Source: JAOAGA01 sp964540515 (GTDB lineage Bacteria; CALINM01). From it: a stretch of DNA of 64,000 bases. The notes beneath the pieces were generated by a model. It saw only the letters and a list, made by a program, of their open reading frames with translations, ran no database searches and was not told where the DNA came from. The position numbers and the translations under genes are program-made. Of the stretch, positions 33,542 through 43,432 are shown one piece after another. Numbering within the stretch: position 1 is the first letter of the stretch; every line of letters begins with the position of its first letter. Location of the stretch: positions 248,001 to 312,000 of the forward strand of contig CAZIMS010000001.1 in NCBI GenBank assembly GCA_964540515.1, in the 5' to 3' direction.

Positions 33542-34928
33542 ACATATAGCCGTTGTTATCTTAGCAGCAGGCAAAGGTACGAGGATGAAATCTTATTATC
33601 CTAAAGTGCTTCACCCTGTTCTAGGAAGGCCCATGATAAATTATGTTGTTGATGCAACCTTAAGTCTTAAACCCTTTGAAATTATACCTGTTGTCTCACA
33701 TCAAAGAGAGTTAGTGGAAAAACATCTAACCAATAATTTTGGCCATATCTTTAAGTTTGTCCATCAGAAGAACCCCCTTGGAACAGGAGATGCAGTTAAA
33801 TGGGCAGTGAAACATTTAACCGATCTTGTCGATACAGTGCTTATATTGTCAGGTGATGTACCCCTAATTACCGAAAAGATGCTGAATAATTTATTAGAGC
33901 AACACAAAAGTCAGATTACTATAACAACTATAGAGCTTGAAGATCCTAAGGGGTATGGAAGGATTGTAAGAGAAGGTGAAAGGATAATAAAAATAGTTGA
34001 AGAAAAAAATGCTAATGGGGAAGAGAAAAAAATAAAAGAGGTTAACGCAGGTATATATTGTTTTGATAAATCTTTTCTACTGAAATATATTGATAGGCTT
34101 ACCCCCAATGAGCTGACAAAAGAGTATTATCTTACTGAAATCATTGATATTGCTGTAGCAGAGGGTGTTTTAATTAGCTGTTATTTTGAGAGAGAAGGGT
34201 GGAGGCTTTTAGGAATAAACTCAAGAGCTGAACTGTCTATTGCCACAAATTACTTACAAAAAGAGATAATAGACAACTTAATGATGAATGGTGTTACAGT
34301 TATAGCCCCTCATAGAACATATATTGAGAAGGATGTGTCATTAGCAGAAGATACGGTTATACATCCTGATTGTCATATTTCTGGGTTAACAAAGATTGGA
34401 AGAGGTAGCATAATTGAACAGGGAGTACTTATAAGAGACAGTGTTATTTCAGAGAATGTTCATGTTAAACCTTATTGTGTTATTGAAGGGTCCCATATAC
34501 ATAGCAATGCAGTAATTGGTCCCTTTGCCCATTTAAGACCAGAAACAATCTTGGAAGAAAAGGTAAAGATTGGTAATTTTGTAGAGACAAAAAAGGCTAC
34601 TTTTAAAAAGGGTGCTAAGGCAAATCATCTGTCCTATATTGGAGATGCTTTTGTAGGGGAAGAGACAAATATAGGGGCTGGAACGATAACTTGCAATTAT
34701 GACGGAGAGAAAAAGCACTTTACAACAATTAGAAGAAAAGCCTTTATTGGGTCTAATACCTGTCTTGTGGCTCCAGTAACAGTAGGAGAGAATGCTGTTA
34801 CCGGTGCAGGTTCAGTAATTACTAAAGATGTACCCGATAATGCTTTAGCTGTAGAAAGGGCGGAACAGAGAGTTATTGAAAACTGGCAGAAGATTAAGAA
34901 AAGGATGATTAAGAAAGAGCATAAATAA
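33534..34928 (+). CDS. glmU: Bifunctional UDP-N-acetylglucosamine pyrophosphorylase / glucosamine-1-phosphate acetyltransferase
   Basis: Makes UDP-GlcNAc for peptidoglycan and lipopolysaccharide. The N-terminal uridylyltransferase has VVILAAGKGTRMKS and LILSGDVPLI. The C-terminal left-handed beta helix has hexapeptide repeats and the acetyltransferase text GNFVETKKATFKKGAKANHL and GAGTITCNYDG. The ATG at 33534, with GGAGGTGAA upstream, is preferred over the in-frame ATG at 33516. Length is 464 residues. It is followed by glmS, the enzyme two steps earlier in the same pathway. Confidence 0.96.
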   Translation: MDKHIAVVILAAGKGTRMKSYYPKVLHPVLGRPMINYVVDATLSLKPFEIIPVVSHQRELVEKHLTNNFGHIFKFVHQKNPLGTGDAVKWAVKHLTDLVDTVLILSGDVPLITEKMLNNLLEQHKSQITITTIELEDPKGYGRIVREGERIIKIVEEKNANGEEKKIKEVNAGIYCFDKSFLLKYIDRLTPNELTKEYYLTEIIDIAVAEGVLISCYFEREGWRLLGINSRAELSIATNYLQKEIIDNLMMNGVTVIAPHRTYIEKDVSLAEDTVIHPDCHISGLTKIGRGSIIEQGVLIRDSVISENVHVKPYCVIEGSHIHSNAVIGPFAHLRPETILEEKVKIGNFVETKKATFKKGAKANHLSYIGDAFVGEETNIGAGTITCNYDGEKKHFTTIRRKAFIGSNTCLVAPVTVGENAVTGAGSVITKDVPDNALAVERAEQRVIENWQKIKKRMIKKEHK

Positions 34929-34944
34929 TTCAAGGAGAGAGCTA

Positions 34945-36768
34945 ATGTGCGGTATTGTAGGATATACTGGTAATAAATATGCTGTCCCGATAATTATCGA
35001 TGGCTTAAAAAGACTTGAGTATAGAGGCTATGACTCAGCAGGGATAGCAGTACATGAAAGAAATGCTATAAAGATTATTAGGGCTGTAGGAAAGCTAAAA
35101 AGTTTAATAGAAAAAACCAATAATCTCAAAGCTTCAGGAAGATCAGGGATAGGCCATACAAGATGGGCAACCCATGGTAAGCCCTCAGAGGTAAATGCGC
35201 ATCCCCATAAGGCAGGCGATATTGTGCTTGTCCATAATGGTATTATTGAGAACTATGGAGAGTTAAAGGCGAGACTTATAAAAAAGGGGGTTATTTTTGA
35301 ATCCGAGACAGACACAGAGGTAATTGCGCACCTTATAAATGATTATTATCTTAAAACAAAGGATCTATTTGGAGCTATGTTAATGGCTATAAAAGAGTTA
35401 CGAGGCTCCTTTGCCTGTGCAATTTTAAACGAGAAGGAGCCTGAAAAAATTTATCTTATGAAACACGAAAGCCCCCTTGTTTTAGGGATAGGAGACGATG
35501 AGAATTTCTTTGCATCTGATATACCAGCTCTTTTGCCTTATACTAATAGAATTGTATTTTTAAAAGATGGTGAGATTGCTGTAGTTACTGATAAAAATTA
35601 TATGATTTATGATTTTGAAGGAAAAGAGATAAAAAGAGATGCTGAGCTTATTAATTTGTCAATCTCACAGGCAGAGAAAGGTGGATACCCCCATTTTATG
35701 TTGAAAGAGATCTATGAGCAGCCAGAAGCTTTTATAAATACAGTAAGGACAAGATTGCAGCCCGATAAGGGCGAGATTGTTTTTGATGAGCTTGATTATA
35801 ATATCTCAGAAAAGTTTTCTTATATCAATATTGTTGCCTGTGGCACATCCTATCATGCAGGGCTGTTAGGAAGGATATTTCTGGAAGAGTTAGCGGAGAT
35901 ACCTGTTTCAGTTGAGATTGCCTCAGAGTTTAGATATAAAAGAAACTTTTTTAACAAAAGTACTCTTTATATTTTTATCTCTCAATCTGGCTCAACGGCA
36001 GATACTCTTGCGGCCTTAAAAAAATGTAAAGAGGCAGGCATGAAAACTCTCGCTATATGTAATGTCTTAGGCAGTAGTATATCTCATGAAGCAGACAATA
36101 CAATCTACACACATGCTGGTCCTGAGATAGGTGTTGCTTCTACTAAAGCCTTTTCTACTCAGGTATCTATACTGCTACTTTTTGCCCTTAAGATTGCCGC
36201 AGAGAAAAGGCTACTAAATAGAAAAGAGATAAAGACATACATTAACGATATGCTTGCCTTACCAAGACTTATGGAAGAAACCCTTAAGTCTGCGGCACAG
36301 ATAAAAGAAATTGCAAGGATATTTCATAAGTATAGCCATTTTCTTTATTTAGGAAGAGGCCTAAATTATCCGCTTTCTATGGAGGGGGCACTAAAACTTA
36401 AAGAGATTTCATATATCCATGCAGAGGCCTATGCAGCAGGGGAGATGAAGCATGGTCCTATTGCTCTAATTGATGAGAATATGCCCACCTTTCTTATAAA
36501 TCCTAGGTCTATGCATTTCGAGAAGACATTGAGTAATATGCAGGAGATACTTGCGAGAGGTGGTAAAATAATAGCTTTGGTATCAAAAGATGATATAACT
36601 ACTAAAAATTATACAGAAAATTTAATATATATACCCCATATAAATATTTATCTTGATACCTTGCTTACCATAATCCCTCTACAACTTTTTGCTTACTACT
36701 GTGCGGTTCTTAAAGGTACTGATGTAGATCAACCAAGAAATCTCGCAAAGAGTGTAACTGTGGAGTAG
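34945..36768 (+). CDS. glmS: Glutamine-fructose-6-phosphate aminotransferase GlmS
   Basis: First committed step of amino-sugar synthesis. The N-terminal class II glutaminase begins with the catalytic Cys (MCGIVGYTG), and two SIS domains follow (ISQSGSTADTLAALK; GRGLNYPLSMEGALKLKEISY). The C-terminus ends DQPRNLAKSVTVE as expected. 607 residues is standard. Only 16 bases separate it from glmU, so no glmS ribozyme fits there. Confidence 0.97.
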   Translation: MCGIVGYTGNKYAVPIIIDGLKRLEYRGYDSAGIAVHERNAIKIIRAVGKLKSLIEKTNNLKASGRSGIGHTRWATHGKPSEVNAHPHKAGDIVLVHNGIIENYGELKARLIKKGVIFESETDTEVIAHLINDYYLKTKDLFGAMLMAIKELRGSFACAILNEKEPEKIYLMKHESPLVLGIGDDENFFASDIPALLPYTNRIVFLKDGEIAVVTDKNYMIYDFEGKEIKRDAELINLSISQAEKGGYPHFMLKEIYEQPEAFINTVRTRLQPDKGEIVFDELDYNISEKFSYINIVACGTSYHAGLLGRIFLEELAEIPVSVEIASEFRYKRNFFNKSTLYIFISQSGSTADTLAALKKCKEAGMKTLAICNVLGSSISHEADNTIYTHAGPEIGVASTKAFSTQVSILLLFALKIAAEKRLLNRKEIKTYINDMLALPRLMEETLKSAAQIKEIARIFHKYSHFLYLGRGLNYPLSMEGALKLKEISYIHAEAYAAGEMKHGPIALIDENMPTFLINPRSMHFEKTLSNMQEILARGGKIIALVSKDDITTKNYTENLIYIPHINIYLDTLLTIIPLQLFAYYCAVLKGTDVDQPRNLAKSVTVE

Positions 36769-36769
36769 A

Positions 36770-37864
36770 TTAAAGCATCTTCTCAAAGAGTCTTTCTATC
36801 TCATCAAGTAGGGTTTTTTTGTTAAAATATCCTTTAATATAGCCAGCTCCAGCTATACCACCCGCTCCAACGCCTTCTTTAACAAGCCCTTCCTCATACA
36901 TCTGTAGCCCCTTATACTTTGATTTTTTAAAATCCACATCAGAGGCAAAAACAAGAAGGTCATTTTTTATATCCTTTGAAAGCCCCTTAAAATCAGCAGT
37001 TTTATCTTCATAGACCCAGCGGGTAGTACAAACGGATATATTCTCCCAGCATACAGGCTTATTTAGATATTCAGCTAATTTTATCATAAAAACGATAACT
37101 GCCAACATCTGGGTACCACCAGCAAGTATTACTGGAAGGTGATCGGCCAAATATAATGCCATTGTAGCGTTAATAAGCTGCATTGAATCGCCAATGGCAG
37201 ATACGACCTCTATAGGAGTTAGAGATGCTGGGTTTTTTTTAGACTTTAAATTTTTATGAGATTTCATTACAACCTCGGTCTTTAGCTTGTGGGCATTATC
37301 TTTCATGCTACTACTAACTTTACTGTGGGCTGATATGCCATAATAGCTCATTATCGAAAGGGCTGTAGTGGTACCACCAGGAACACTCTCCCCTAAAACT
37401 ATGAATCTGTTAGTTTTTGCTAACTCCAAAGCCAAAACCTTTGATAACTTAAGAAGTTCATCGCCATTATCAAAAGCTTCGGCAGAAGTAATACATTTAA
37501 GCCCATTTTTTCTTAACATAATGGTAGGCACTTTTGCCTTCCTTTGACAGCCACCATCAATTATAAAGAGGGGCATATTAGAAAGGTTAAGAGCAGCCTT
37601 TGTGATTATAACTGGTGAGGGTGGACCAAGAGGGTTTTTGGGTATCTCTTTAATGGTGTAGGTCCTTTCATAAAAAAGATATTCCACGTCTGCTTGGGCT
37701 GTATATCTTCGTAGCCTTGGTGTTGCCCCTGCTGCAGAGATACCAGAAATCTCGGCTGTTTTTGTAGTTGCTATGGTACAGATAAAAAGCCCGTCTCTTT
37801 TTGCTATCTCTTGAAGGTGTCTGTTTTTATAGGGAGAGTCGTTAACTATTAATATATCGTTCAT
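36770..37864 (-). CDS. Archaeal/cyanobacterial-type CobT-like phosphoribosyltransferase (TIGR00303 family)
   Basis: A 364-residue protein with GESVPGGTTTALSIMSYYGI and MQLINATMALYLADHLPVILAGGTQM, text of the family related to nicotinate mononucleotide-dependent phosphoribosyltransferases in archaea and cyanobacteria. It is the last gene of a cobalamin operon that also has a canonical CobT, so it may act on a different base or be redundant. It ends one base from the convergent glmS. Confidence 0.8.
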   Translation of the reverse strand: MNDILIVNDSPYKNRHLQEIAKRDGLFICTIATTKTAEISGISAAGATPRLRRYTAQADVEYLFYERTYTIKEIPKNPLGPPSPVIITKAALNLSNMPLFIIDGGCQRKAKVPTIMLRKNGLKCITSAEAFDNGDELLKLSKVLALELAKTNRFIVLGESVPGGTTTALSIMSYYGISAHSKVSSSMKDNAHKLKTEVVMKSHKNLKSKKNPASLTPIEVVSAIGDSMQLINATMALYLADHLPVILAGGTQMLAVIVFMIKLAEYLNKPVCWENISVCTTRWVYEDKTADFKGLSKDIKNDLLVFASDVDFKKSKYKGLQMYEEGLVKEGVGAGGIAGAGYIKGYFNKKTLLDEIERLFEKML

Positions 37865-37875
37865 TTTCTGCTCTT

Positions 37876-38475
37876 TTATGTTTTATTATGAAACATAAGT
37901 AGTCTATTGCCATCTTCAAATAATCTTAAATGAGTTAGACTGGCAAAATCAATCTGAAACTTGAAGAAATTATTCAAAGGCAATCTTAGAAGCCATAGAA
38001 TTAATACTCTTATTACACCAGCATGACTTACCAAAAGTATATTTTCATTATTTCTGAGATATTTTTTTATAAGTTTAATACTCCTCTTTTTTAAATCCTT
38101 TAGAGATTCACCATCTGGAAAGGGTATATTAACAGGATCTTTTAGTCTTTTTTGAAGATACTCCTTATCTGACTCCATTATCTCTAAATAGTTTAGCCCT
38201 TCCCATCTACCTGCATAAATTTCTCTAAGCTCAGGGAAGGATAGATGTTGTATAGAGAGTCTTTTTGCATAAACCGATGCAGGTCTATAACATCTCTTTA
38301 AGTCGGAAGACAAGACCAACGAGATACTTTTATCTTTAAAAAAATCAATCCACTTAATAGTCTCTAAAAAGCCCTTTTCCGTAAGATCTATATCTCTCTG
38401 TCCATTATATACATTTTTTGAGGAGTTTATTAGCTCACCGTGCCTCAAAAGATATAAGTCGAGGTATTTCATCAT
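37876..38475 (-). CDS. cobC: Alpha-ribazole-phosphate phosphatase (histidine phosphatase family)
   Basis: A 199-residue phosphoglycerate-mutase-like phosphatase with the catalytic LLRHGE motif near the N-terminus and LLVSHAGVIRVL near the C-terminus. Position between the CobT-like gene and cobS supports the CobC role of removing phosphate from alpha-ribazole phosphate. Family members have varied substrates, so the role rests on context. Confidence 0.85.
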   Translation of the reverse strand: MMKYLDLYLLRHGELINSSKNVYNGQRDIDLTEKGFLETIKWIDFFKDKSISLVLSSDLKRCYRPASVYAKRLSIQHLSFPELREIYAGRWEGLNYLEIMESDKEYLQKRLKDPVNIPFPDGESLKDLKKRSIKLIKKYLRNNENILLVSHAGVIRVLILWLLRLPLNNFFKFQIDFASLTHLRLFEDGNRLLMFHNKT

Positions 38476-38477
38476 TA

Positions 38478-39203
38478 TTAAACCTTAAAAATTGATAGGA
38501 AGATAATAAGCTCTGTTAATATACAACCAGCACCAAAAAGATCGCCAGAAAAACCACCACAATACCTCAATATAAAAAATTTAAAAACATATGATAAGAG
38601 AAATAGTATCAATGAAAGATAAACAAAGGTCCAGCCTAAAAATATTGATATTAGAAAAAAACTTGCATTGCCCAATAAAAACTCATAGATTCCTGTTTTT
38701 TCAATAAAAAACTTACCTAACCCCTCATCAAAGATTGAACGGGAAAATGTTACTAAGTTTACAATTGTTGCTCTTCCAGACATACCTAAAAAGATAAAAA
38801 AATTTATATCCGCTATATAGTTATCAACTGCTTTTAAAATAACAGAGAAATATAGTAGCAATGCAAAGGTGCCCATTGCACCTATCCTGCTATCTTTTAG
38901 TATCTCCTTAAATCTATTTCTGTCTTTTTTTGCACCAAAAAAGGCATCAAAGAAGTCAGCAAAACCATCTAAATGAAGGCCACCATTAAGAAAATGATAA
39001 AAGAATATACTTAATAAAAATGAGATCTTGGGTAGTAAAAAAGATGATAACAGATAGTAGAAAAGATATGATAGCAAACCAATAAAGGCACCAGCTAAAG
39101 GAAAATAGCCTACAATTTTATGAAAATTATTGTCATACTTAAGAAATTTTTGTGGTAAAGGTATGATAGAGATAAAGCTTAGAGAAAGTAAAAAGTATCT
39201 CAC
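38478..39203 (-). CDS. cobS: Adenosylcobinamide-GDP ribazoletransferase CobS
   Basis: Membrane enzyme that joins adenosylcobinamide-GDP to alpha-ribazole in the last steps of cobalamin synthesis. Many hydrophobic helices and the signature GGLHLDGFADFFDAFFGAKK with acidic residues are visible. 241 residues is normal. It overlaps the cobT start by 4 bases. Confidence 0.94.
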   Translation of the reverse strand: MRYFLLSLSFISIIPLPQKFLKYDNNFHKIVGYFPLAGAFIGLLSYLFYYLLSSFLLPKISFLLSIFFYHFLNGGLHLDGFADFFDAFFGAKKDRNRFKEILKDSRIGAMGTFALLLYFSVILKAVDNYIADINFFIFLGMSGRATIVNLVTFSRSIFDEGLGKFFIEKTGIYEFLLGNASFFLISIFLGWTFVYLSLILFLLSYVFKFFILRYCGGFSGDLFGAGCILTELIIFLSIFKV

Positions 39204-40252
39204 AGAGTATTCCTTGATACATTTGCCGAATCAAAGGTGGCCATCTCTAAATACATCTTTGCTGAGGCCTCTATGATATGAAAGACTATGGCAGAACCTG
39301 TTCCCTCACCAAGCCTCATGTCTAAGTCAAGTATTGGTTTTTCATTTATAAAGTCAAAAAAGACAATATGTCCCTTTTCATTAGAACGATGGGCAAAAAA
39401 TGTATAATCTTTTACCTCCTTCTTGATAAGATAGGCAAGCAAAAAGGCAGCGGAAGAGATAAAGCCGTCAACGACCACAGGTATTCTATTGGCTGCGCAA
39501 TATAATATAAGACCTGCTATGGCCCCAATCTCAAAACCACCTACTTTACTAAGTATATCAAGGGCATCATCTTTTTTGGGCTGGTGAAGTTTTATAGCCC
39601 TATCAATAATCTCTCTCTTTTTAATCAAACCATTATCATCAAGGCCAGCACCTCTTCCAACGAGTTTTTCTAAACTCTCTTCAGTAATAACACTCATAAT
39701 TGCACTGCTAGCAGAAGTATTTCCTATGCCCATATCACCAGTTCCTATAAGGTTATAGCCTCTTTTATGCACCTCTTCGCCCATCTCCATACCAGCAATA
39801 ATAGATTTTCTTGCTTCTTCTAAAGACATTGCTGGCTCTATAGAAAAATCTTTCGTGCCATAACCTACCTTTTTTATAATAAGGCATTTTACCAAGGGAA
39901 AATCATAATCTACCCCTACATCAACAACGAAAACATCGGCTCTACTCTGTCTTGCAAAAACATTTATCGCTGCACCACCTCTTAAGAAATTATATACCAT
40001 TTGGTAAGTAACATCTTTTGGGTAAGGGCTTACCCCCTGTTTAGTAATACCATGGTCAGCAGCAAAGACAATTACTGCTTTCTTAAAGCAAGGTGGCATC
40101 TTACCATCATTAATTGCGAAAAGCTTAGCAGAGATCTCTTCAAGCCTTCCTAAGCTTCCTAAAGGTTTTGTAAGATTATCTATCCTCTCAAAGGCTTTTT
40201 TAATTAAATCTTCTTCTATGGGTTTTATTGAGTTAACTATTTCCTCAAACAT
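39200..40252 (-). CDS. cobT: Nicotinate-nucleotide-dimethylbenzimidazole phosphoribosyltransferase CobT
   Basis: Makes alpha-ribazole phosphate from dimethylbenzimidazole and nicotinate mononucleotide. Family text is visible: FAADHGITKQGVSPYPKDVT, FLRGGAAINVFARQ, GTGDMGIGNTSASSAI, and the catalytic Glu region GEGTGSAIVF near the C-terminus. 350 residues is standard. A second, unrelated CobT-type gene is in the same operon. Confidence 0.95.
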   Translation of the reverse strand: MFEEIVNSIKPIEEDLIKKAFERIDNLTKPLGSLGRLEEISAKLFAINDGKMPPCFKKAVIVFAADHGITKQGVSPYPKDVTYQMVYNFLRGGAAINVFARQSRADVFVVDVGVDYDFPLVKCLIIKKVGYGTKDFSIEPAMSLEEARKSIIAGMEMGEEVHKRGYNLIGTGDMGIGNTSASSAIMSVITEESLEKLVGRGAGLDDNGLIKKREIIDRAIKLHQPKKDDALDILSKVGGFEIGAIAGLILYCAANRIPVVVDGFISSAAFLLAYLIKKEVKDYTFFAHRSNEKGHIVFFDFINEKPILDLDMRLGEGTGSAIVFHIIEASAKMYLEMATFDSANVSRNTL

Positions 40253-40262
40253 AAAAAATTCT

Positions 40263-40769
40263 TTATTTAATTTTTATCTGTATACCAGCAACTATAAAAT
40301 AAACCTCCTTGCAGATAGAGGCTATCAAACTATTTGCCCAACCAGAAAAATCAGCAAACTCCCTCGCCAGCTTGTTTGCAGGAATGCCTCCCAACCCCAC
40401 CTCATTGGTTACTAAAATAATAGAGCCTGTAAAATTATCTAAAGATTCACAAAACTCCTGAACCCTTTTTTCTCTCTCCTTTGGCTTACTAATATAGTAA
40501 AAGATATTGTTATAAAAATGAGTTAGACAGTCAAGAAGGATGATATTATAGGTGTTCATAAAAAATTTTTCTGGATATAAGGGTTCTTCTTCTGTTTTAA
40601 AAAGATTTTTTCTTCTTTTTTTATGTTTTTCTATTCTTTTTAAGGTCTCTGAATCTTTGATATCGGCAGTGGCAATATATAGTCTTGGCGAAGCATAACT
40701 GATTGAAAGCTTTTCAGCCAATTCACTCTTGCCAGAGCTAATCCCACCAATATAAAGCACTTTAGACAT
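40263..40769 (-). CDS. cobU: Adenosylcobinamide kinase / guanylyltransferase CobU
   Basis: Phosphorylates adenosylcobinamide and attaches GMP. The P-loop is GGISSGKSELAE at the N-terminus, and the later motif VTNEVGLGGIPANKLAREFAD is typical. Its start overlaps the cobO stop. At 168 residues it is near the family size. Confidence 0.92.
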   Translation of the reverse strand: MSKVLYIGGISSGKSELAEKLSISYASPRLYIATADIKDSETLKRIEKHKKRRKNLFKTEEEPLYPEKFFMNTYNIILLDCLTHFYNNIFYYISKPKEREKRVQEFCESLDNFTGSIILVTNEVGLGGIPANKLAREFADFSGWANSLIASICKEVYFIVAGIQIKIK

Positions 40770-41302
40770 TAAAACTCCACCCCCTGCCTCGCAGAGATAC
40801 CTTTTTCATATGGGTGCTTAATACTTCTCATCTCTGTTACGTAGTCTGCTATATCAATTATCTCTGGTATAGCATCTCTCCCTGTTAAAACTACTTCTAA
40901 TTTTTCAGGCTTATTTTTTAAAAAATCAAGAACAAGATTTTTGTCAATCAACTCATATTTCAAGCAAATATTAAGTTCGTCAAAGACAACTAAATCAAAG
41001 TCACCTTCTTTAATTATCTCAAGTGCCTTACTGAAACTATCAATCACTGAATTTTTTAGGTCTTCAACGGTAACAGTTTTATCAAAAAGAGGGCTTTTAT
41101 TCTCAAATCTTATATAAATGAGATTTGGAAAAGCCTTTTTGAAGGCTTTCATCTCGCCATACTCGATCTTGCTATCCTTTAAAAAAGAGAAGAGGCCAAC
41201 TTTTTTATTGTGTCCCAAAGCTCTAACTATTAGACCAAAAGAAGCTGTAGATTTACCCTTGCCCTCACCTGTATAAACATGGATAAGTCCTTTCTTAGCC
41301 AT
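40769..41302 (-). CDS. cobO: Cob(I)yrinic acid a,c-diamide adenosyltransferase (CobO/BtuR type)
   Basis: Adds the adenosyl group to cobalt(I) corrinoids. The P-loop YTGEGKGKSTAS and DLVVFDELNICLKYELID are characteristic; the C-terminus KHPYEKGISARQGVEF matches the family ending. It is the first gene of the cobalamin operon. Corrin-ring genes are not in the window, so salvage of cobinamide or a distant corrin cluster is implied. The 93-base gap to the divergent HDAC-like gene holds no recognisable cobalamin riboswitch. Confidence 0.94.
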   Translation of the reverse strand: MAKKGLIHVYTGEGKGKSTASFGLIVRALGHNKKVGLFSFLKDSKIEYGEMKAFKKAFPNLIYIRFENKSPLFDKTVTVEDLKNSVIDSFSKALEIIKEGDFDLVVFDELNICLKYELIDKNLVLDFLKNKPEKLEVVLTGRDAIPEIIDIADYVTEMRSIKHPYEKGISARQGVEF

Positions 41303-41395
41303 TTTCCCTCCCCCATGACAATTTAAAATAATAAAAAATTATAGCTTATCTAAAAAAAATTGACATCTTTTGTTTTTTTTGTTTTCTTATTATCT

Positions 41396-42316
41396 ATGAA
41401 GACAGGCTTTATCTATGATGATATCTTTATAGAACACAAAACTCCTGCTTTTCACCCCGAATCTCCTGAAAGACTAAAGGCTATTATTAAGGCAATAGAG
41501 GCAGAACCAATATTAAAAGAAGAGCTAATATGGATTAAGCCCAAAAAAGCAGAGATTCAGGATCTTATTACAGTTCATCCCAAGAGTTATATTGAGGAAA
41601 TTTTATACAGTAAAGAAGGCTATTTAGATGGAGATACTTATCTATCAAAGGGTTCAAAGGAGTCAGCTCTTTTTGCCGCAGGTGCTCTTGTAACCGCTAT
41701 TGAAAATGTAAAATCTGGAGAGATTAAGGCAGCCTTCTGTGCCGTTAGACCACCAGGTCATCACGCCGAAAGAGATGAAGCCATGGGTTTTTGTATATTT
41801 AACAATGTAGCTGTTGGTGCCGAGTATGCTATAAGGGAGGGGTTTAAAAAGGTTTTTATTATTGACTTCGATGTACACCATGGTAATGGTACACAACACA
41901 TTTTCTATGATAGGAAGGATGTGTTCTATTTTAGCACACATCAATATCCTCACTACCCTGGTACAGGTAGAGAGTCCGAGAGAGGAGTGGGAGAAGGTCT
42001 TGGATACACATTAAATATTCCATTGCCTGCCTATACAGGAGATGATACCTTTATTGATATATACACAAAAAAGTTACCTGGTATAATCAGAGATTTTGAT
42101 CCACATATTGTTTTGGTTTCTGCTGGCTATGACTTAAGAGATAAAGACCCTCTATCTTCTTTAAATGTAACAGCCTATGGAATTGAGGAGATTGTAAGAG
42201 GTATTATATCTTCAAAGAAAGATATCCCCTATATATTTGCTTTAGAAGGAGGCTATAACCTAAATAGTCTCTCTGAATCAGTTGTTATAACTCTTAAGAC
42301 ACTGCTAAAACACTAA
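41396..42316 (+). CDS. Histone deacetylase-family amidohydrolase
   Basis: Zinc-dependent deacetylase fold of 306 residues. Family motifs include RPPGHHAERDEAMGFCIFNN and the metal-binding DFDVHHGNGTQHIF; later ALEGGYNLNSLSES is typical. Bacterial members act on acetylated small molecules, polyamines or proteins. The ATG at 41396 is preferred because homologues begin with the KTGFIYDD text; the frame is open to 41360. It overlaps the ychF stop by 4 bases on the other strand. A polyamine substrate is possible given the polyamine genes at 56-58 kb, but that is speculation. Confidence 0.9.
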   Translation: MKTGFIYDDIFIEHKTPAFHPESPERLKAIIKAIEAEPILKEELIWIKPKKAEIQDLITVHPKSYIEEILYSKEGYLDGDTYLSKGSKESALFAAGALVTAIENVKSGEIKAAFCAVRPPGHHAERDEAMGFCIFNNVAVGAEYAIREGFKKVFIIDFDVHHGNGTQHIFYDRKDVFYFSTHQYPHYPGTGRESERGVGEGLGYTLNIPLPAYTGDDTFIDIYTKKLPGIIRDFDPHIVLVSAGYDLRDKDPLSSLNVTAYGIEEIVRGIISSKKDIPYIFALEGGYNLNSLSESVVITLKTLLKH

Positions 42317-43398
42317 ACATTAAACCTAAAATAGACTATATCACCATCTTTTATTTCATAATCTTTGCCTTCTAAATGATATAATCCAAGCTCCCTTGCC
42401 TTTACTTCAGATCCAGCTTTTAATAGGTCTTCGAAGTGTATTACCTCAGCCCTAATAAAACCTCTCTCCATATCACTATGGATCTTTCCAGCTGCCTTGA
42501 TAGCCTTTGTGCCTTTCTCAATTGTCCATGCCTTTAGCTCTCTTCTTGCCGTTGTAAAAAAAGTAATAAGATTGAGTAATTTGTAACCATATTTAATAAT
42601 CTGATGTATAGCATCTTCTTGTATATTGTAGATAGATAGTAGCTCTTTTTTATCTTCATCCTGTACCTTTGAGATTTCTTCTTCTAATTTTCCACAGATA
42701 ATACACACTTCCTTACCTTTTTCTTTTGCATATTCTAAAAGCTTAGGCAGATATCTCTTGCTTTCAAGCTCTACCTCGTCTACATTGGCGATGTAAAAGG
42801 ATGGTTTTAATGATATAAGATTTAGCTCTTTTATAAACCTTTTCTCATCTTCTGATAGATTATTGATAAAATTTTTATTTCCCGAACCTTCAATGTATTT
42901 TTCTAAATCTAATAATATATCTAACTGCCTCTTTGCTTCTTCGGTATGGCTTTTTTGAATCTTTTCCTTTCTTCTTTCTATAATCTCTAAATCTGATAGG
43001 GCAAGCTCTGTATCTATTATCTCAATATCTCTTATAGGGGCTACAGCACCTTCTACATGAATAATATCTGGGCTTTCAAAACATCTAACAATATGTGCTA
43101 TTCCATCAACCTCTCTTATATAAGCTAAAAATTTATTTCCTAATCCCTCTCCCTTATTTGCGCCCTTAACAAGCCCTGCAATATCAATAAATGTGATACT
43201 GGTGGGAAGATAAGATTCCGATCTTATAATCTCTTTTATCTTATCTAATCTTTCGTCTCTAATGGGGACGACACCTTTATTCGGTTCTATAGTGCAGAAA
43301 GGATAATTCGATGCTTCAGCACAGATGCTTGTTATGGCATTGAAAATGGTAGTTTTGCCAACATTTGGTAAACCAACTATTCCTAAAGAAAAGCCCAT
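42313..43398 (-). CDS. ychF: Redox-regulated ATPase/GTPase YchF
   Basis: Obg-family P-loop NTPase associated with ribosomes and stress response. The N-terminal P-loop GLPNVGKTTIFNAI, the G3 text DIAGLVKGANKGEGLGN and the C-terminal TGS domain (LKAWTIEKGTKAIKAAGKIH) are visible. 361 residues is standard. It is the last gene of the prs-rplY-pth-ychF group. Confidence 0.95.
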   Translation of the reverse strand: MGFSLGIVGLPNVGKTTIFNAITSICAEASNYPFCTIEPNKGVVPIRDERLDKIKEIIRSESYLPTSITFIDIAGLVKGANKGEGLGNKFLAYIREVDGIAHIVRCFESPDIIHVEGAVAPIRDIEIIDTELALSDLEIIERRKEKIQKSHTEEAKRQLDILLDLEKYIEGSGNKNFINNLSEDEKRFIKELNLISLKPSFYIANVDEVELESKRYLPKLLEYAKEKGKEVCIICGKLEEEISKVQDEDKKELLSIYNIQEDAIHQIIKYGYKLLNLITFFTTARRELKAWTIEKGTKAIKAAGKIHSDMERGFIRAEVIHFEDLLKAGSEVKARELGLYHLEGKDYEIKDGDIVYFRFNV

Positions 43399-43432
43399 AG
43401 AAGCTCCTAATTAACAATTAATCTTTAAATAA

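Noticed and set aside
34929..34944. glmS ribozyme
   Set aside because: Only 16 bases separate glmU and glmS, too short for the ribozyme.
41303..41395. Cobalamin riboswitch before the cobO operon
   Set aside because: The gap is only 93 bases, shared with a divergent gene, and no B12-box-like text was seen.
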